Shown here one piece after another: positions 52,672-61,343 of a stretch of 64,000 bases of DNA. Source of the DNA: Ferruginibacter sp. (GTDB lineage: Bacteria; Bacteroidota; Bacteroidia; Chitinophagales; Chitinophagaceae); assembly GCA_016786725.1 (NCBI GenBank), contig JAEUVU010000013.1:434001-498000 (forward strand). The letters are read 5' to 3'. Every line of letters starts with the position of its first letter. Position 1 is the stretch's first letter. The notes beneath the pieces were generated by a model, which had not been told where the DNA came from, did not search any database, and saw only the letters and a program-made list of their open reading frames with translations. Both the position numbers and the translations under genes were made by a program.

Positions 52672-52839
52672 ATGAAAAAAAATGAGAAATTAATTACCGG
52701 CCTTGCAGCAATTGCTGCCGTAGGAGCTTTGTTGCTGATACCCAAAACAAGAAGAATGATGGGTGATGCTTTGTGCGCCATTAAGGGATCTGTTAAAAAA
52801 GCCGCAGGCAAAGCAGAACAGGTGATGGCACAGGCCTGA
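52672..52839 (+). CDS. 55-residue YtxH-like membrane peptide
   Basis: ATG 52672 to TGA 52839 encodes 55 residues: MKKNEKLITGL, a hydrophobic helix (AAIAAVGALLLIP), TRRMMGDAL and an amphipathic Lys/Ala-rich end (SVKKAAGKAEQVMAQA). It resembles short YtxH-type proteins associated with stress. It is preceded by a 155-bp spacer that holds the terminator of the previous gene and followed by a terminator at 52898, which supports a real gene. Confidence 0.65.
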   Translation: MKKNEKLITGLAAIAAVGALLLIPKTRRMMGDALCAIKGSVKKAAGKAEQVMAQA

Positions 52840-52897
52840 TTAACCCTTTTTTAAGTTTAGTGCAGTACAGGTAATTATAAGGCCTGTTAACTGCAGC

Positions 52898-52929
52898 AAT
52901 GCCTTGATATTTTTATTAAGGCATTTTTT
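52898..52929 (+). terminator. Terminator after the small YtxH-like gene
   Basis: AATGCCTT 52898-52905 and AAGGCATT 52918-52925 around a 12-base loop, followed by TTTTG. The remaining 52930-53067 spacer to the convergent hydrolase shows nothing else. Confidence 0.75.
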
Positions 52930-53067
52930 GTAAGCTTTAACCGGCTTAAGTATTCTTTTAAATAATGCCAGTCAATTACCGGAATAATGATGTATTACTT
53001 TTGCATTTTAAATCTGCCCGGTTATACCAGCACCCAGGTTCGTTTCTTCACGAATCAAAGCAGGGCA

Positions 53068-54261
53068 TTAGTTTCTTTGCTGGTTAAAAGGAATATAATT
53101 TTCCCAATACCAGGGCGTATAAATGTCGCCAATGGCAGTTTCCAGTAACTCTTTAAAAATACTTTCTGCATTATCGCTGTTGCTCATAATGATAATGCCT
53201 GTTCCTGCCTGCGGAAAAATAATAGAGTAGTGTTGAAACCCATCGCCATGCCCTTCTTTAAAAGTGCCGGTTCCAAAGGGCGATCTGAGCAACACCCATC
53301 CCAGTCCGTAACTCAGGTCAATTGCATCATTCAATGATGAATCACGCACACTCAACGGGCCGAATTGCTGTATGGAACGCAACCTTATTTGCGGCGTAAA
53401 CATCTGTTTGGTTGTTGATGATTTCAGCACGGTGTTGTTGAGCACTGCTTTTGTAAAGAGCGAATAATCATCCAGGGTGGTTTCCAGAGTACTGGCGGCC
53501 CGGGCATCATTGTCCTTATCTTTTTCGTACAGCTTTCCGTTGAACTGGTGGCCAAAACAATAATCATTTTCAAATGCCGGCTGCCAGGTGTAAGACGACA
53601 TCTTCATACCAAGGGGTTTAAAGATGTATTGCTTCATCATTTCTTCCAGCGGTTTACCAAACATATGTTCCAGCACTACCTGCAGGTAAACCATGCCCTC
53701 TCCTGAATACGCATACTTTGTTCCTGGTGCATGTTTTGTCCTCAGCTTCTGGTCGGGCTCGAACCAGCGCCAGTTTGGGAAGCCGGTTGTATGAGCAAGG
53801 CACATCCTGGCAGTTATTTTTTTATACTGGCTGTCGGCCTGCAGGGCGCTGTAATCATCATGCCATTTTTTTGTTGGCTTGTATTGATAGATGGGCTTTT
53901 CTAAATAAGTTTCCAAAGGTTTGTCCAGGTCCAGTTTGCCTTCTTCAACCAGTTTCATTACCAGCACAGCAAACACGGCTTTGCTTAAGGAAGCTCCGTA
54001 AAAATTGGTATTGGTACGGATCGTATCTTTTGTATCAATCCTTTTATAGCCAAAAGCTTTTTTATATACCGGCTGATTGCTGTTAAAAATGGTTACAGCA
54101 AGTCCCTGCACATTAGCAGCCTGCATTAATGAGCGGATCTTTTTATCGAGTGCTGAAACAGCTATTTTGCTGCTATTAAGCCGGGTGATGCTTTGAGCAT
54201 GGGCTGTTGATAACAATACAAAAAAGCAGCAGGCTGATAGGAATATTTTTTTGATGATCAT
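53068..54261 (-). CDS. Serine hydrolase of the class C beta-lactamase/DD-peptidase type
   Basis: From ATG 54261 the protein has 397 residues with a signal peptide (MIIKKIFLSACCFFVLLSTAHAQ). The catalytic Ser-x-x-Lys motif is GASLSKAV near 90-97, and the Tyr motif is YAYSGEGM near 180 (YSG). A C-terminal HGD segment (KEGHGDGFQHY) fits the third motif. Such beta-lactamase-related proteins are esterases, D-amino-acid peptidases or transpeptidases rather than resistance enzymes. Location: periplasm. Confidence 0.92.
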   Translation of the reverse strand: MIIKKIFLSACCFFVLLSTAHAQSITRLNSSKIAVSALDKKIRSLMQAANVQGLAVTIFNSNQPVYKKAFGYKRIDTKDTIRTNTNFYGASLSKAVFAVLVMKLVEEGKLDLDKPLETYLEKPIYQYKPTKKWHDDYSALQADSQYKKITARMCLAHTTGFPNWRWFEPDQKLRTKHAPGTKYAYSGEGMVYLQVVLEHMFGKPLEEMMKQYIFKPLGMKMSSYTWQPAFENDYCFGHQFNGKLYEKDKDNDARAASTLETTLDDYSLFTKAVLNNTVLKSSTTKQMFTPQIRLRSIQQFGPLSVRDSSLNDAIDLSYGLGWVLLRSPFGTGTFKEGHGDGFQHYSIIFPQAGTGIIIMSNSDNAESIFKELLETAIGDIYTPWYWENYIPFNQQRN

Positions 54262-54326
54262 TATTGATGGTGAAATTAAGTTTAGATATAAGGGCATGCT
54301 TTTTTACCATAGATGCATCATAACGA

Positions 54327-55351
54327 TTACAGTATCTTTTTTCTTTCCAGCATTTCCCTTGCTTCTGTTATTGCCTTGTGCAGGCGCTTTTCCAGTTCTT
54401 TTTTGGGTGGAAGTTCGGTCCAGTATTCGGCAACCATTATTCCGTCTTTGTGCATCTCCAGCAGTTCTATTTGTTCCCGGCTGGTTTCAGCACATAAAAT
54501 TAACCCGATTGGTTTTTCCTCTCCTTCCTGTCTTTCATATTTGTTCAGCCAATTGAGGTACAGCTCCATTTGGCCTTTATCTTTTGCCTGGAATTTACCA
54601 ATCTTTAACTCTATGGCAACTAACCGTTTTAACTTGCGGTGAAAAAACAACAGGTCTAAATGATAATCTTCACCATCAATTATCATCCGTTTTTGCCGTT
54701 CTACAAAAGCAAAACCTTTTCCAATTTCAAGTATAAAATATTCCAGTTCCTTCAATATGACAGCTTCCAAATCTTTTTCAAGAAATCCATCTGCAAGGCC
54801 TAAAAAATCAAGAAAGTAAGGGTCTTTAAAATATTTTCCTGTCCCGGTAATAATCCGGCCTGCAATTGCGGTAAGGCGATTTTATTGCGTTCAAATTCTT
54901 TTCTTGTAACAGCCTGCCTTAAATTTCTTACACCCCAGTTTTCCATAATTGCCCTTTGGGCATAAAATAACCTGGCATCTTCTTTTTTAAGCGGCAATAA
55001 TGCCAGGAAATGAGACCAGCTTAATTTTCGTGACAGCGTAACGACAATTTCAGGGTTATTGAATATATCTGCAAATTGCATCATCCTGCGTAGGTTCTTT
55101 TCCTCAAAGTTTTTACCATGCTTTTCTTCCAATTGTCGTGACAGTGTAACGACAATCTGCTTCCCATAATCTGCCCGTTTATTTTGTAGTATATCCTCGT
55201 TGATGCGTTTACCGAATTGCCAGAAAAGCATGGTAAGCGTGCTGTTGGCATACGATGCAAGCTGGTACTGGCTTTGCTCAATGAGTTGCGATAACTCATT
55301 AAATAATGCTGCACCTGCCTGATCTGCGTTTTTTGATTTTTTTGTTGCCAA
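54327..55351 (-). pseudogene. Frameshifted YhcG family (DUF1016) nuclease
   Basis: Two frames make one protein. The first, 54800-55351, has the DUF1016 N-terminal helical domain (NELSQLIEQSQYQLASY, NLRRMMQFADIF). The second, 54327 up to about 54826, has the PDDEXK nuclease domain: DYHLDLLFFHRKLKRLVAIELK with D, E-x-K residues. Near 54824-54830 (coding strand TTTTAAAGACC) the reading frame shifts by one base; restoring one A gives KDPYFLDFLGLADGFLEKDLEAV, the family's normal junction. YhcG-type nucleases are linked to DNA repair and recombination. The defect may be a sequencing error or real loss. Confidence 0.88.
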
Positions 55352-55392
55352 GGCTTTAGCGTGATTCTGGTAATTTATTTATTAACCCATTC

Positions 55393-56754
55393 CTACCCCT
55401 CAAAATACTTATGAAAATAAGGTATCGTTTCAATGCCCTTATAAAAATTAGCAATGTCGAATTTTTCGTTGGGGCTGTGCAGGTTATCACTGTCCAGGCC
55501 AAAACCCATGAGCACTACTTTGCATTTTAGCTCCTGCTCAAACAAAGAGCAGATGGGTATGCTGCCGCCGCCACGTACAGGTACGGGAGCTTTGCCAAAA
55601 GTGGCTTCAATGGCTTTGGCTGCGGCTTTGTAGGCATTGCTGTCCATAGGTGTAAGGTAAGGCTCGCCGCCGTGGTGCAGGGTGGCTTTTACTTTTACAA
55701 AAGGCGGTGCAATGGCGTGCAGGTGGCCTATTAAGAGGTCGGCAATTTTATTGCTGTTTTGGTTGGGCACCAGGCGGCAGGAAATTTTTGCAAATGCCTT
55801 GCTGGGTAAAACGGTTTTAGCGCCTTCGCCGGTGTAGCCACCCCAGATGCCGTTTAGCTCCAGCGTTGGGCGTATGCCGGTGCGTTCGTTGGTGCTGTAA
55901 CCGGTTTCTCCCCATAGTTCTACCACGCCCAGGTCGTCTTTATATTCGGCTTCGTTAAAAGGCGCTTCGGCCATTAAGGTTCTTTCTTCGGCAGATGATT
56001 CCAGCACATCGGCATAAAAACCGGGGATGGTAATATGGTTGTTCTCGTCGTGCAGGCTGGCGATCATTTTTGCTAAAATGGTGATGGGGTTTGCTACGGC
56101 GCCGCCATACACACCGCTGTGCAGGTCGCGGTTGGGGCCGGTTACTTCCACTTCGATATAACTGAGTCCACGCAGGCCAATATCCAGGCTGGGTGTGTCT
56201 AAACTGATGAGGGCGGTATCGCTGATGAGCACACAATCGGCTTTTAATAAATTGGTGTTTGCCTTTACATAGGTGGCCAGGTTGGGTGAGCCTACTTCTT
56301 CTTCACCCTCAATGCAAAACTTGATATTGTTCTGCAGCGTGTTGGTTTGTATGAGCGTTTCCAGCGCTTTTACGTGCATATAAAACTGGCCTTTGTCATC
56401 GCAACTGCCACGGGCAAATATTTTACCATCCACGATCTTGGGATCGAAGGGCCCGCTGTTCCAAAGCTCTAAGGGATCGGCGGGTTGTACATCGTAATGT
56501 CCGTACACCAGCACGGTTGGTTTGCTGGGGTCAACAATTTTTTCGGCATACACAATGGGGTGACCAGCGGTTGGGTGTATCTCGGCTTTATCAACACCGG
56601 CTTCGAGCAGGCGTTGCTTTACGGCTTCGGCACAGGCGATCATATCGGGTTTGTGTTCGCTGCGGGCGCTTACGCTGGGAATGCGGAGGAGTTCTAACAG
56701 TTCGTTTAAGAAACGGTCTTTATTTTTTAGTTGGTAGTCTTTCCAGGCTTGCAT
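55393..56754 (-). CDS. M20 family metallopeptidase (dipeptidase)
   Basis: A 453-residue enzyme of the M20/CNDP group. Metal ligands: VYGHYDVQPADP (His), GSCDDKGQF (Asp), EGEEEVGSPN (Glu-Glu), and HSPNEKFD near the C-terminus (His). The catalytic Asp follows the first His (HYD). It is a cytosolic dipeptidase or carboxypeptidase, using two Zn or Mn ions. The dimerisation domain lies about 190-320. The start is the ATG at 56754, with MIACAEAVK downstream too late. Confidence 0.95.
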   Translation of the reverse strand: MQAWKDYQLKNKDRFLNELLELLRIPSVSARSEHKPDMIACAEAVKQRLLEAGVDKAEIHPTAGHPIVYAEKIVDPSKPTVLVYGHYDVQPADPLELWNSGPFDPKIVDGKIFARGSCDDKGQFYMHVKALETLIQTNTLQNNIKFCIEGEEEVGSPNLATYVKANTNLLKADCVLISDTALISLDTPSLDIGLRGLSYIEVEVTGPNRDLHSGVYGGAVANPITILAKMIASLHDENNHITIPGFYADVLESSAEERTLMAEAPFNEAEYKDDLGVVELWGETGYSTNERTGIRPTLELNGIWGGYTGEGAKTVLPSKAFAKISCRLVPNQNSNKIADLLIGHLHAIAPPFVKVKATLHHGGEPYLTPMDSNAYKAAAKAIEATFGKAPVPVRGGGSIPICSLFEQELKCKVVLMGFGLDSDNLHSPNEKFDIANFYKGIETIPYFHKYFEG

Positions 56755-56757
56755 AAA

Positions 56758-57173
56758 AAGTTATGAGTTATAGGTTATAAGTTATAAGTTGAACGGAGCG
56801 AATTTAGGTGTTTTTAAGTTATTGGTCAGATGAGACGTCAGACCATATTTTCACAAAATTTTAAGAAATGAATAGTTTGATGGATTGGTTGTGCAAGTAG
56901 ATTTGTGGCAGATTGTTTTTGTCAATTTATCAGCCTTTGTATTAGCTGGATCGCACTTGGTTCTGTCTTGTACAAAGGCTGAGTCCATTTATAGAGTTGA
57001 AGATTTTGCTGCTGCGCAGGTTGCTACGCAACATTTTTTTACCACAAAGAACACGAAGGACACACAAAGATGCACAAAGGGATTGCTTCGCAACCTGGGT
57101 TTGCCACAGAGGCACTGAAGCACAGAAAATAATCTTTGTGTCTCTTTGTGCTCAACTTTGTGCTCTTTGTGGT
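56758..57173. repeat. Repeat-rich spacer between dipeptidase and 57181 gene
   Basis: The first part (56758-56790) is TTATGAGTTATAGGTTATAAG-like, of a common type. The last part (57041-57173) is an interrupted long inverted repeat: ACCACAAAG 57041-57049 pairs with CTTTGTGGT 57165-57173, with further CACAAAGA and CTTTGTG units inside. The middle (56791-57040) shows no gene; small hairpins TTGCTACGCAA and TTGCTTCGCAA occur at 57021 and 57084. No T-tailed terminator. Confidence 0.65.
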
Positions 57174-57180
57174 ACTGCTT

Positions 57181-57693
57181 TTACCGCTTCCGGAAAAATA
57201 ATGCAATTACACCGGTAAGCACATACAGCACAGCAATTAATGCCAATGCCCATTTGATTACAGAAACGATTGTTGTAGCTAATGCAATGGCAAATGAGCC
57301 CTGGTTGCTGAGTGTGAGCAGCATTCCTGCATTTTCAATAATGTCTAAAAAGCCTGCTGCGAGTGCACCTTTGGCGATGAGGTGACCGGCTTTGGAAACC
57401 GGTCCGCTTATTTTTGAAGCTATCTTTTTGCAGGCTAAAAATAAAAAGCCTGCATAAAAGAAGAGGAATAAAAAATCCCAGTACGTATTTGTTTTTGCTA
57501 CGGAAATATTATCAATTCCCGTGGCCGGATCCCAGGCTTTAAGCACTTCGGCAGTTTTAGCGGTGTTGTATGCAAACTCAAGGTCTAATATACCATGCGG
57601 TGCTGCAGGTTTTAAGGTGGCACCTGTTTTTGCCATCACCACTATCATGGCTAAAGAGCCAATGAGGAAAAAAGGAAGCAGTAGTTTTTTCAT
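57181..57693 (-). CDS. Membrane protein of unknown function
   Basis: ATG 57693 (MKKLLLPFFLIGSLAMIVVMAK) gives 170 residues. Four hydrophobic segments: about 4-23, 74-90, 112-130 and 140-165 (TTIVSVIKWALALIAVLYVLTGVIALF). A longer frame begins at 57789 but its first 32 codons are repeat sequence. No family recognised. The repeat at 57727 lies between it and the superoxide dismutase gene on the same strand. Confidence 0.7.
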   Translation of the reverse strand: MKKLLLPFFLIGSLAMIVVMAKTGATLKPAAPHGILDLEFAYNTAKTAEVLKAWDPATGIDNISVAKTNTYWDFLFLFFYAGFLFLACKKIASKISGPVSKAGHLIAKGALAAGFLDIIENAGMLLTLSNQGSFAIALATTIVSVIKWALALIAVLYVLTGVIALFFRKR

Positions 57694-57726
57694 GTGAATG
57701 TTTAAGTTATAACTCAAGCTTTGGAC

Positions 57727-57800
57727 GTGAGGCGTGAATGGTGAGGCGTGAGTTTTGCACTTTGCAGGCTCTTTCAACTCACGATTCACTACTCACGATT
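57727..57800. repeat. GTGAGGCGTGAATGGTGAG-type repeat
   Basis: GTGAGGCGTGAATGGTGAGG on the left and CTCACGATTCACTACTCACG on the right form imperfect inverted arms. Such GTGAATGGTGAG repeats are common in Bacteroidota spacers. It lies upstream of the 57693 start and extends its frame falsely. Confidence 0.6.
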
Positions 57801-57805
57801 TAGTA

Positions 57806-58591
57806 TTACATATGATAACTGTGCAGCCTCTCTGCCACATAATCCCAGTTAACTACGTTCCACCAGGCATCAATATAATCGGCACGGCGGTTCTGGTATT
57901 TTAAATAGTAGGCATGTTCCCACACATCAAGGCCCAGTAAGGGAAAGCCTTTTATTTCGGCGATGTCCATCAGGGGGTTGTCCTGGTTGATGGTGGAGCC
58001 GATCATAATTATATTTTCTTTGTTGATGTAGAGCCATGCCCAGCCGCTGCCAAAGCGGTTTTTGGCAAAATCGGCAAATTGTTTTTTAAAATTATCAAAG
58101 GAGAAGAATTGTTTTTCAATGGCTTCCAAAAGTTTTCCGGCAGGAGCATTATTTTCTCTTTTGGGCCTCATGCTTTGCCAGAACATTTCGTGGTTGAAAT
58201 GGCCGCCGCCATTGTTGCGCATTTTGGCGCTGTATTTTGAGATGTTGGCAAGCACATCTTCCAAAGGCCTTGTCATGTCCACTTTTTCTGCAGCTACAGC
58301 GTCTTTCAGATTCTTAGCATAGGTTGCTGCATGTTTGCTGTAATGCAGTTCCATGGTCATGGCATCAATTACATTTTCCAAAGCATTGTATGCATAGGGT
58401 AATGGCTGCTGATCGAAACCGGTTGCAAAATTCCCTGCTGCAATATTTTCTTTTGTTGCAAAAGATTGCAATAAAGGCGCAGCGGCACTTAAGCCAACGC
58501 CGATGGCCAGTCCACCTTTAACTGTATCAGCAATAAATTTTCTGCGGCTTGCCTGTCCGGCAGGCAGGTTTGTTTTGTGCGGAGTTGCCAT
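57806..58591 (-). CDS. Fe/Mn superoxide dismutase with Tat-type signal
   Basis: A 261-residue protein. Residues 16-45 hold a Tat-like signal (SRRKFIADTVKGGLAIGVGLSAAAPL), so it is probably exported folded to the periplasm. The enzyme domain starts near 60 and has metal ligands H83 (ELHYSKHA), H134 (GGHFNHEMFW), D222 and H226 (DVWEHAYY). It converts superoxide to peroxide and oxygen. Residues 8-14 (NLPAGQA) lie on a DNA palindrome of repeat type at 58551-58567. Most family members are cytosolic, so the signal is notable. Confidence 0.95.
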   Translation of the reverse strand: MATPHKTNLPAGQASRRKFIADTVKGGLAIGVGLSAAAPLLQSFATKENIAAGNFATGFDQQPLPYAYNALENVIDAMTMELHYSKHAATYAKNLKDAVAAEKVDMTRPLEDVLANISKYSAKMRNNGGGHFNHEMFWQSMRPKRENNAPAGKLLEAIEKQFFSFDNFKKQFADFAKNRFGSGWAWLYINKENIIMIGSTINQDNPLMDIAEIKGFPLLGLDVWEHAYYLKYQNRRADYIDAWWNVVNWDYVAERLHSYHM

Positions 58592-58603
58592 AACAAAAAT
58601 ATT

Positions 58604-60043
58604 TTAGGTTATAGATGTTGTTTTGGAACGGGTGAACAGCGACTTTATTTTTTTATACATACGGCCATAAAATTCCTTGTTGAAGAGCTGTGAGTCGTGC
58701 ATGGCTTTGTAGGTAAGAAAAATACCAACCGGTGTGAGCACAATAACAGCGAGCCACATGCCTATATAGGCAGGCATGATGCTTTCTTTTACGAATTTTT
58801 CGCCAAACATATTCAGCAGGTGAAACATTAAAAAGAAAATGATGGCTACCACCAATGGCATACCCAGTCCGCCTTTGCGGATGATGGAACCCAGCGGGGC
58901 GCCAATAAAAAACAACACAAAGCAGGCCATGGATAAGGAAAACTTGCGGTGCCATTCGATCTTATGATACTGGATTTCTTTTTTGCGGTTTTCTAATTCG
59001 CCCCCCGAATTTTCGATATTGTATTTTAATGTATTGGCCATGCTGAGGGCCGCTTCATTAACCTGGTAAATGGCCGAATCGGGTATCAGCGAATCGAACC
59101 GGTTGTACTTTGCCGCTACAACGGGTACTGGTTTTTTTATAGTGTCCTGTATGGCTGCATAGGGCAGGGTGGTGGTAATGGCCCTGTTCATTCTTGATTT
59201 GAGAGAATCGTTAAGTATATACAATGAATCAAGAAAATGGTTGATCTGCCTGGCGCTCAGCATCTTAAAATTATTTTTATAAACACTGTCGTTGGTGGTT
59301 TGTTTTTGCAGGGTGCTCAGGTCAAACAGTTTTTTAAAAGAGGTAAAACCAAGGCGTATGTATTCATTGGTACTGTCGTACACGCTGCCGTTTTCCTGGT
59401 AGCGGTAGCCGTTCTTTAAATTGAACTCTAAAAATTTTTTATCTTTTGAAACAGACATAACCCCTGTTTCTGCAACGATGGTATTGTTTTGCAGCTGATT
59501 GGTTTGTTCATAAATAAGCACATCACGGATGGTTTTTCCGTCGGGGTCTTTTTTACCGGCCTTAATGGCATAGTTGGGTATGTAGGTAAAAAACACGCCT
59601 TCCTTCAGGTCGAAGGCCGGTTTCTTATAAAAGATATCATTGTAAAGCGTTACAAATTTTAAATTGGCATAGGGTATTACATAATTGCCGAATAAAAAAG
59701 TGATGCCGCTGAAAAGAATGGCCAGGAACATGAGCGGCCGCATAAAGCGCAGCAGCGATATGCCCGAAGATTTGATGGCTACCAGTTCAAAACTTTCGCC
59801 CAGGTTACCAAAGGTCATGATGGTGGAAATGAGGATGGCAATAGGCATAGCAAGTGTAAGCATGGAGGCGCTTACATACCATAAAAATTTTCCGATGGTG
59901 ATAAAATCAAGCCCTTTGCCTACCAGGTCATCTAAATATTTCCAGAGGCCCTGCATCATCAAGATAAAAAAAGCAATGAAGAACGTTATGATGAACGGCC
60001 CGATAAAAGATTTAAGAATAAGTTTGTCTAATTTCTTTATCAT
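58604..60043 (-). CDS. LptF/LptG family permease
   Basis: A 479-residue protein of the YjgP/YjgQ family. Helices 12-30 (FIGPFIITFFIAFFILMM) and 45-75 at the N-terminus, a large periplasmic beta-jellyroll region about 130-365, and three helices in 370-465 (SMACFVLFFIGAPLGSIIR is the family-typical GAPLG segment). LptF or LptG forms the membrane part of the LptB2FG exporter that moves lipopolysaccharide to the outer membrane. I cannot tell F from G. The SOD gene follows after 12 bp on the same strand. Confidence 0.92.
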   Translation of the reverse strand: MIKKLDKLILKSFIGPFIITFFIAFFILMMQGLWKYLDDLVGKGLDFITIGKFLWYVSASMLTLAMPIAILISTIMTFGNLGESFELVAIKSSGISLLRFMRPLMFLAILFSGITFLFGNYVIPYANLKFVTLYNDIFYKKPAFDLKEGVFFTYIPNYAIKAGKKDPDGKTIRDVLIYEQTNQLQNNTIVAETGVMSVSKDKKFLEFNLKNGYRYQENGSVYDSTNEYIRLGFTSFKKLFDLSTLQKQTTNDSVYKNNFKMLSARQINHFLDSLYILNDSLKSRMNRAITTTLPYAAIQDTIKKPVPVVAAKYNRFDSLIPDSAIYQVNEAALSMANTLKYNIENSGGELENRKKEIQYHKIEWHRKFSLSMACFVLFFIGAPLGSIIRKGGLGMPLVVAIIFFLMFHLLNMFGEKFVKESIMPAYIGMWLAVIVLTPVGIFLTYKAMHDSQLFNKEFYGRMYKKIKSLFTRSKTTSIT

Positions 60044-60084
60044 GCACTGCTGCTGGTGAAATAAAAATTAAATGTAGTAATTTG

Positions 60085-60702
60085 ATGAGTATGAATGATG
60101 TTTCAAAATTAATGCTTTCTGATGATGAACTGCAACTGGTAACCAATAGCAGCTGGATTTTAACGAAACGCAGGGTAGTTGATAAAGTTGACAGGTTGTT
60201 GAGTTACCTGGCAGAAAAACAGCGGTTGATAATGGAGGTTGAAAAAGACTGGCTGCCTGCTGAAGTGTTAAAGAGTGAACCAAAGATATCACGGGGTGAA
60301 AATTACCTGCAGTTGCCTTACCTGATGCTGGACTACCCAAGATGCTTTGATGCAGAAAATATCTTTGCAGTAAGAACCATGTTCTGGTGGGGAAATTTTT
60401 TCAGTGTAACGCTGCATCTTTCGGGCAAATACAAAGAAAGATTTCAGCAGGTAATCATTAACAACAGCAAAAATTCAGAGCAGGATCTTTTTATCTGCAT
60501 CAATGAAAACCAGTGGCAGCATCATTTTGAAGCTGATAATTATACCGGAGTAAGACAAATGACTGAAGAGGCTTTTAATGGTGCGATACAACAAAGACCG
60601 TTCATTAAGCTGGCCATAAAATTTCCATTACAGCCCTGGGCTGATTTACCGGTATTGCTTGAAAATTGTTTTGCTGAAATTTTAAAACTGCTAAAGCATT
60701 AA
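60085..60702 (+). CDS. Conserved protein of unknown function
   Basis: A 205-residue soluble protein; ATG 60085, with ATG 60091 as the alternative. Its N-terminal part is helical (DDELQLVTNSSWILTKRRVVDKVDRLLSYLAEKQRLI), followed by a mixed region with YLMLDYPRCFD, MFWWGNFFSVTLHLSG and DLFICINENQWQHHF. No family recognised, but the codon use and divergent 41-bp spacing from the LptF/G gene support coding. Its TAA overlaps the convergent START-like gene in a shared TTAA. Confidence 0.75.
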   Translation: MSMNDVSKLMLSDDELQLVTNSSWILTKRRVVDKVDRLLSYLAEKQRLIMEVEKDWLPAEVLKSEPKISRGENYLQLPYLMLDYPRCFDAENIFAVRTMFWWGNFFSVTLHLSGKYKERFQQVIINNSKNSEQDLFICINENQWQHHFEADNYTGVRQMTEEAFNGAIQQRPFIKLAIKFPLQPWADLPVLLENCFAEILKLLKH

Positions 60703-61079
60703 CTGCCGATGCGGTGAAAAAGGTCTTTCACCTGGTATTCCCACAACTGGCTCTGGTCTTTGATCTCTTTTTTATCTGCAAAATCACTGATCACTAAAAT
60801 GGTTTGATTGGTAACTTCTGATTTATCGATGCGCCATTCAAAGTATTCATCCTTACCCATATAATCCCAGCGAAAACGTACAAATTTATCTTCTTCACTG
60901 TCGAGCAATTCGGCATTGTCTGTTGTACCATCCCACGAAAAACTGAACTTACCGTCACGTTCATCCACTTTATCGGCAAACCATTCCTGTATGCCTGCAG
61001 GCGTTCTTAAAAACTCATATAAAATGCCGGGAGAACATCTGACCGGGTATTCAAGTGTATATAAAACTTTCTTACTCAT
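60699..61079 (-). CDS. START-like domain protein (AHSA1/polyketide-cyclase type)
   Basis: A 126-residue protein with an AHSA1-like helix-grip fold: YTLEYPVRCSPGILYEFLRTPAGIQEWFADKV, then GKFSFSWDG and VRFRWDYMGKDEYFEWRID. This is a Bacteroidota START-like family of unknown ligand. The protein lacks a signal peptide, so it is cytosolic. Divergent from the sigma factor gene by 264 bp. Confidence 0.88.
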   Translation of the reverse strand: MSKKVLYTLEYPVRCSPGILYEFLRTPAGIQEWFADKVDERDGKFSFSWDGTTDNAELLDSEEDKFVRFRWDYMGKDEYFEWRIDKSEVTNQTILVISDFADKKEIKDQSQLWEYQVKDLFHRIGS

Positions 61080-61343
61080 CCTGTTTAATTAAAACCTTTG
61101 CGTTTTTGCAATAATAACAAAATAATCCACAGTACAAATTATTTATTTGTTTTTTTTTGTTACACCATTTAGCTAAAAAATCAAATAAAAGCGGCTAAGA
61201 AGGCCCTGAAATCCAGTGGTTTAGATTTTTTTTTTTGGTGACGTATACTAAATAATATAAATTACGTTAATAAAAACGATTTCTTTTAACAAATTCTTAA
61301 CCCAGTAATTTTTTCCGGCTTCAACTTTTAAAACCTTCGGCTT

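Noticed and set aside
57041..57173. CRISPR array considered for the repeated CACAAAG units
   Set aside because: Units are short, in both orientations and unevenly spaced, with no spacers of constant length and no cas genes.
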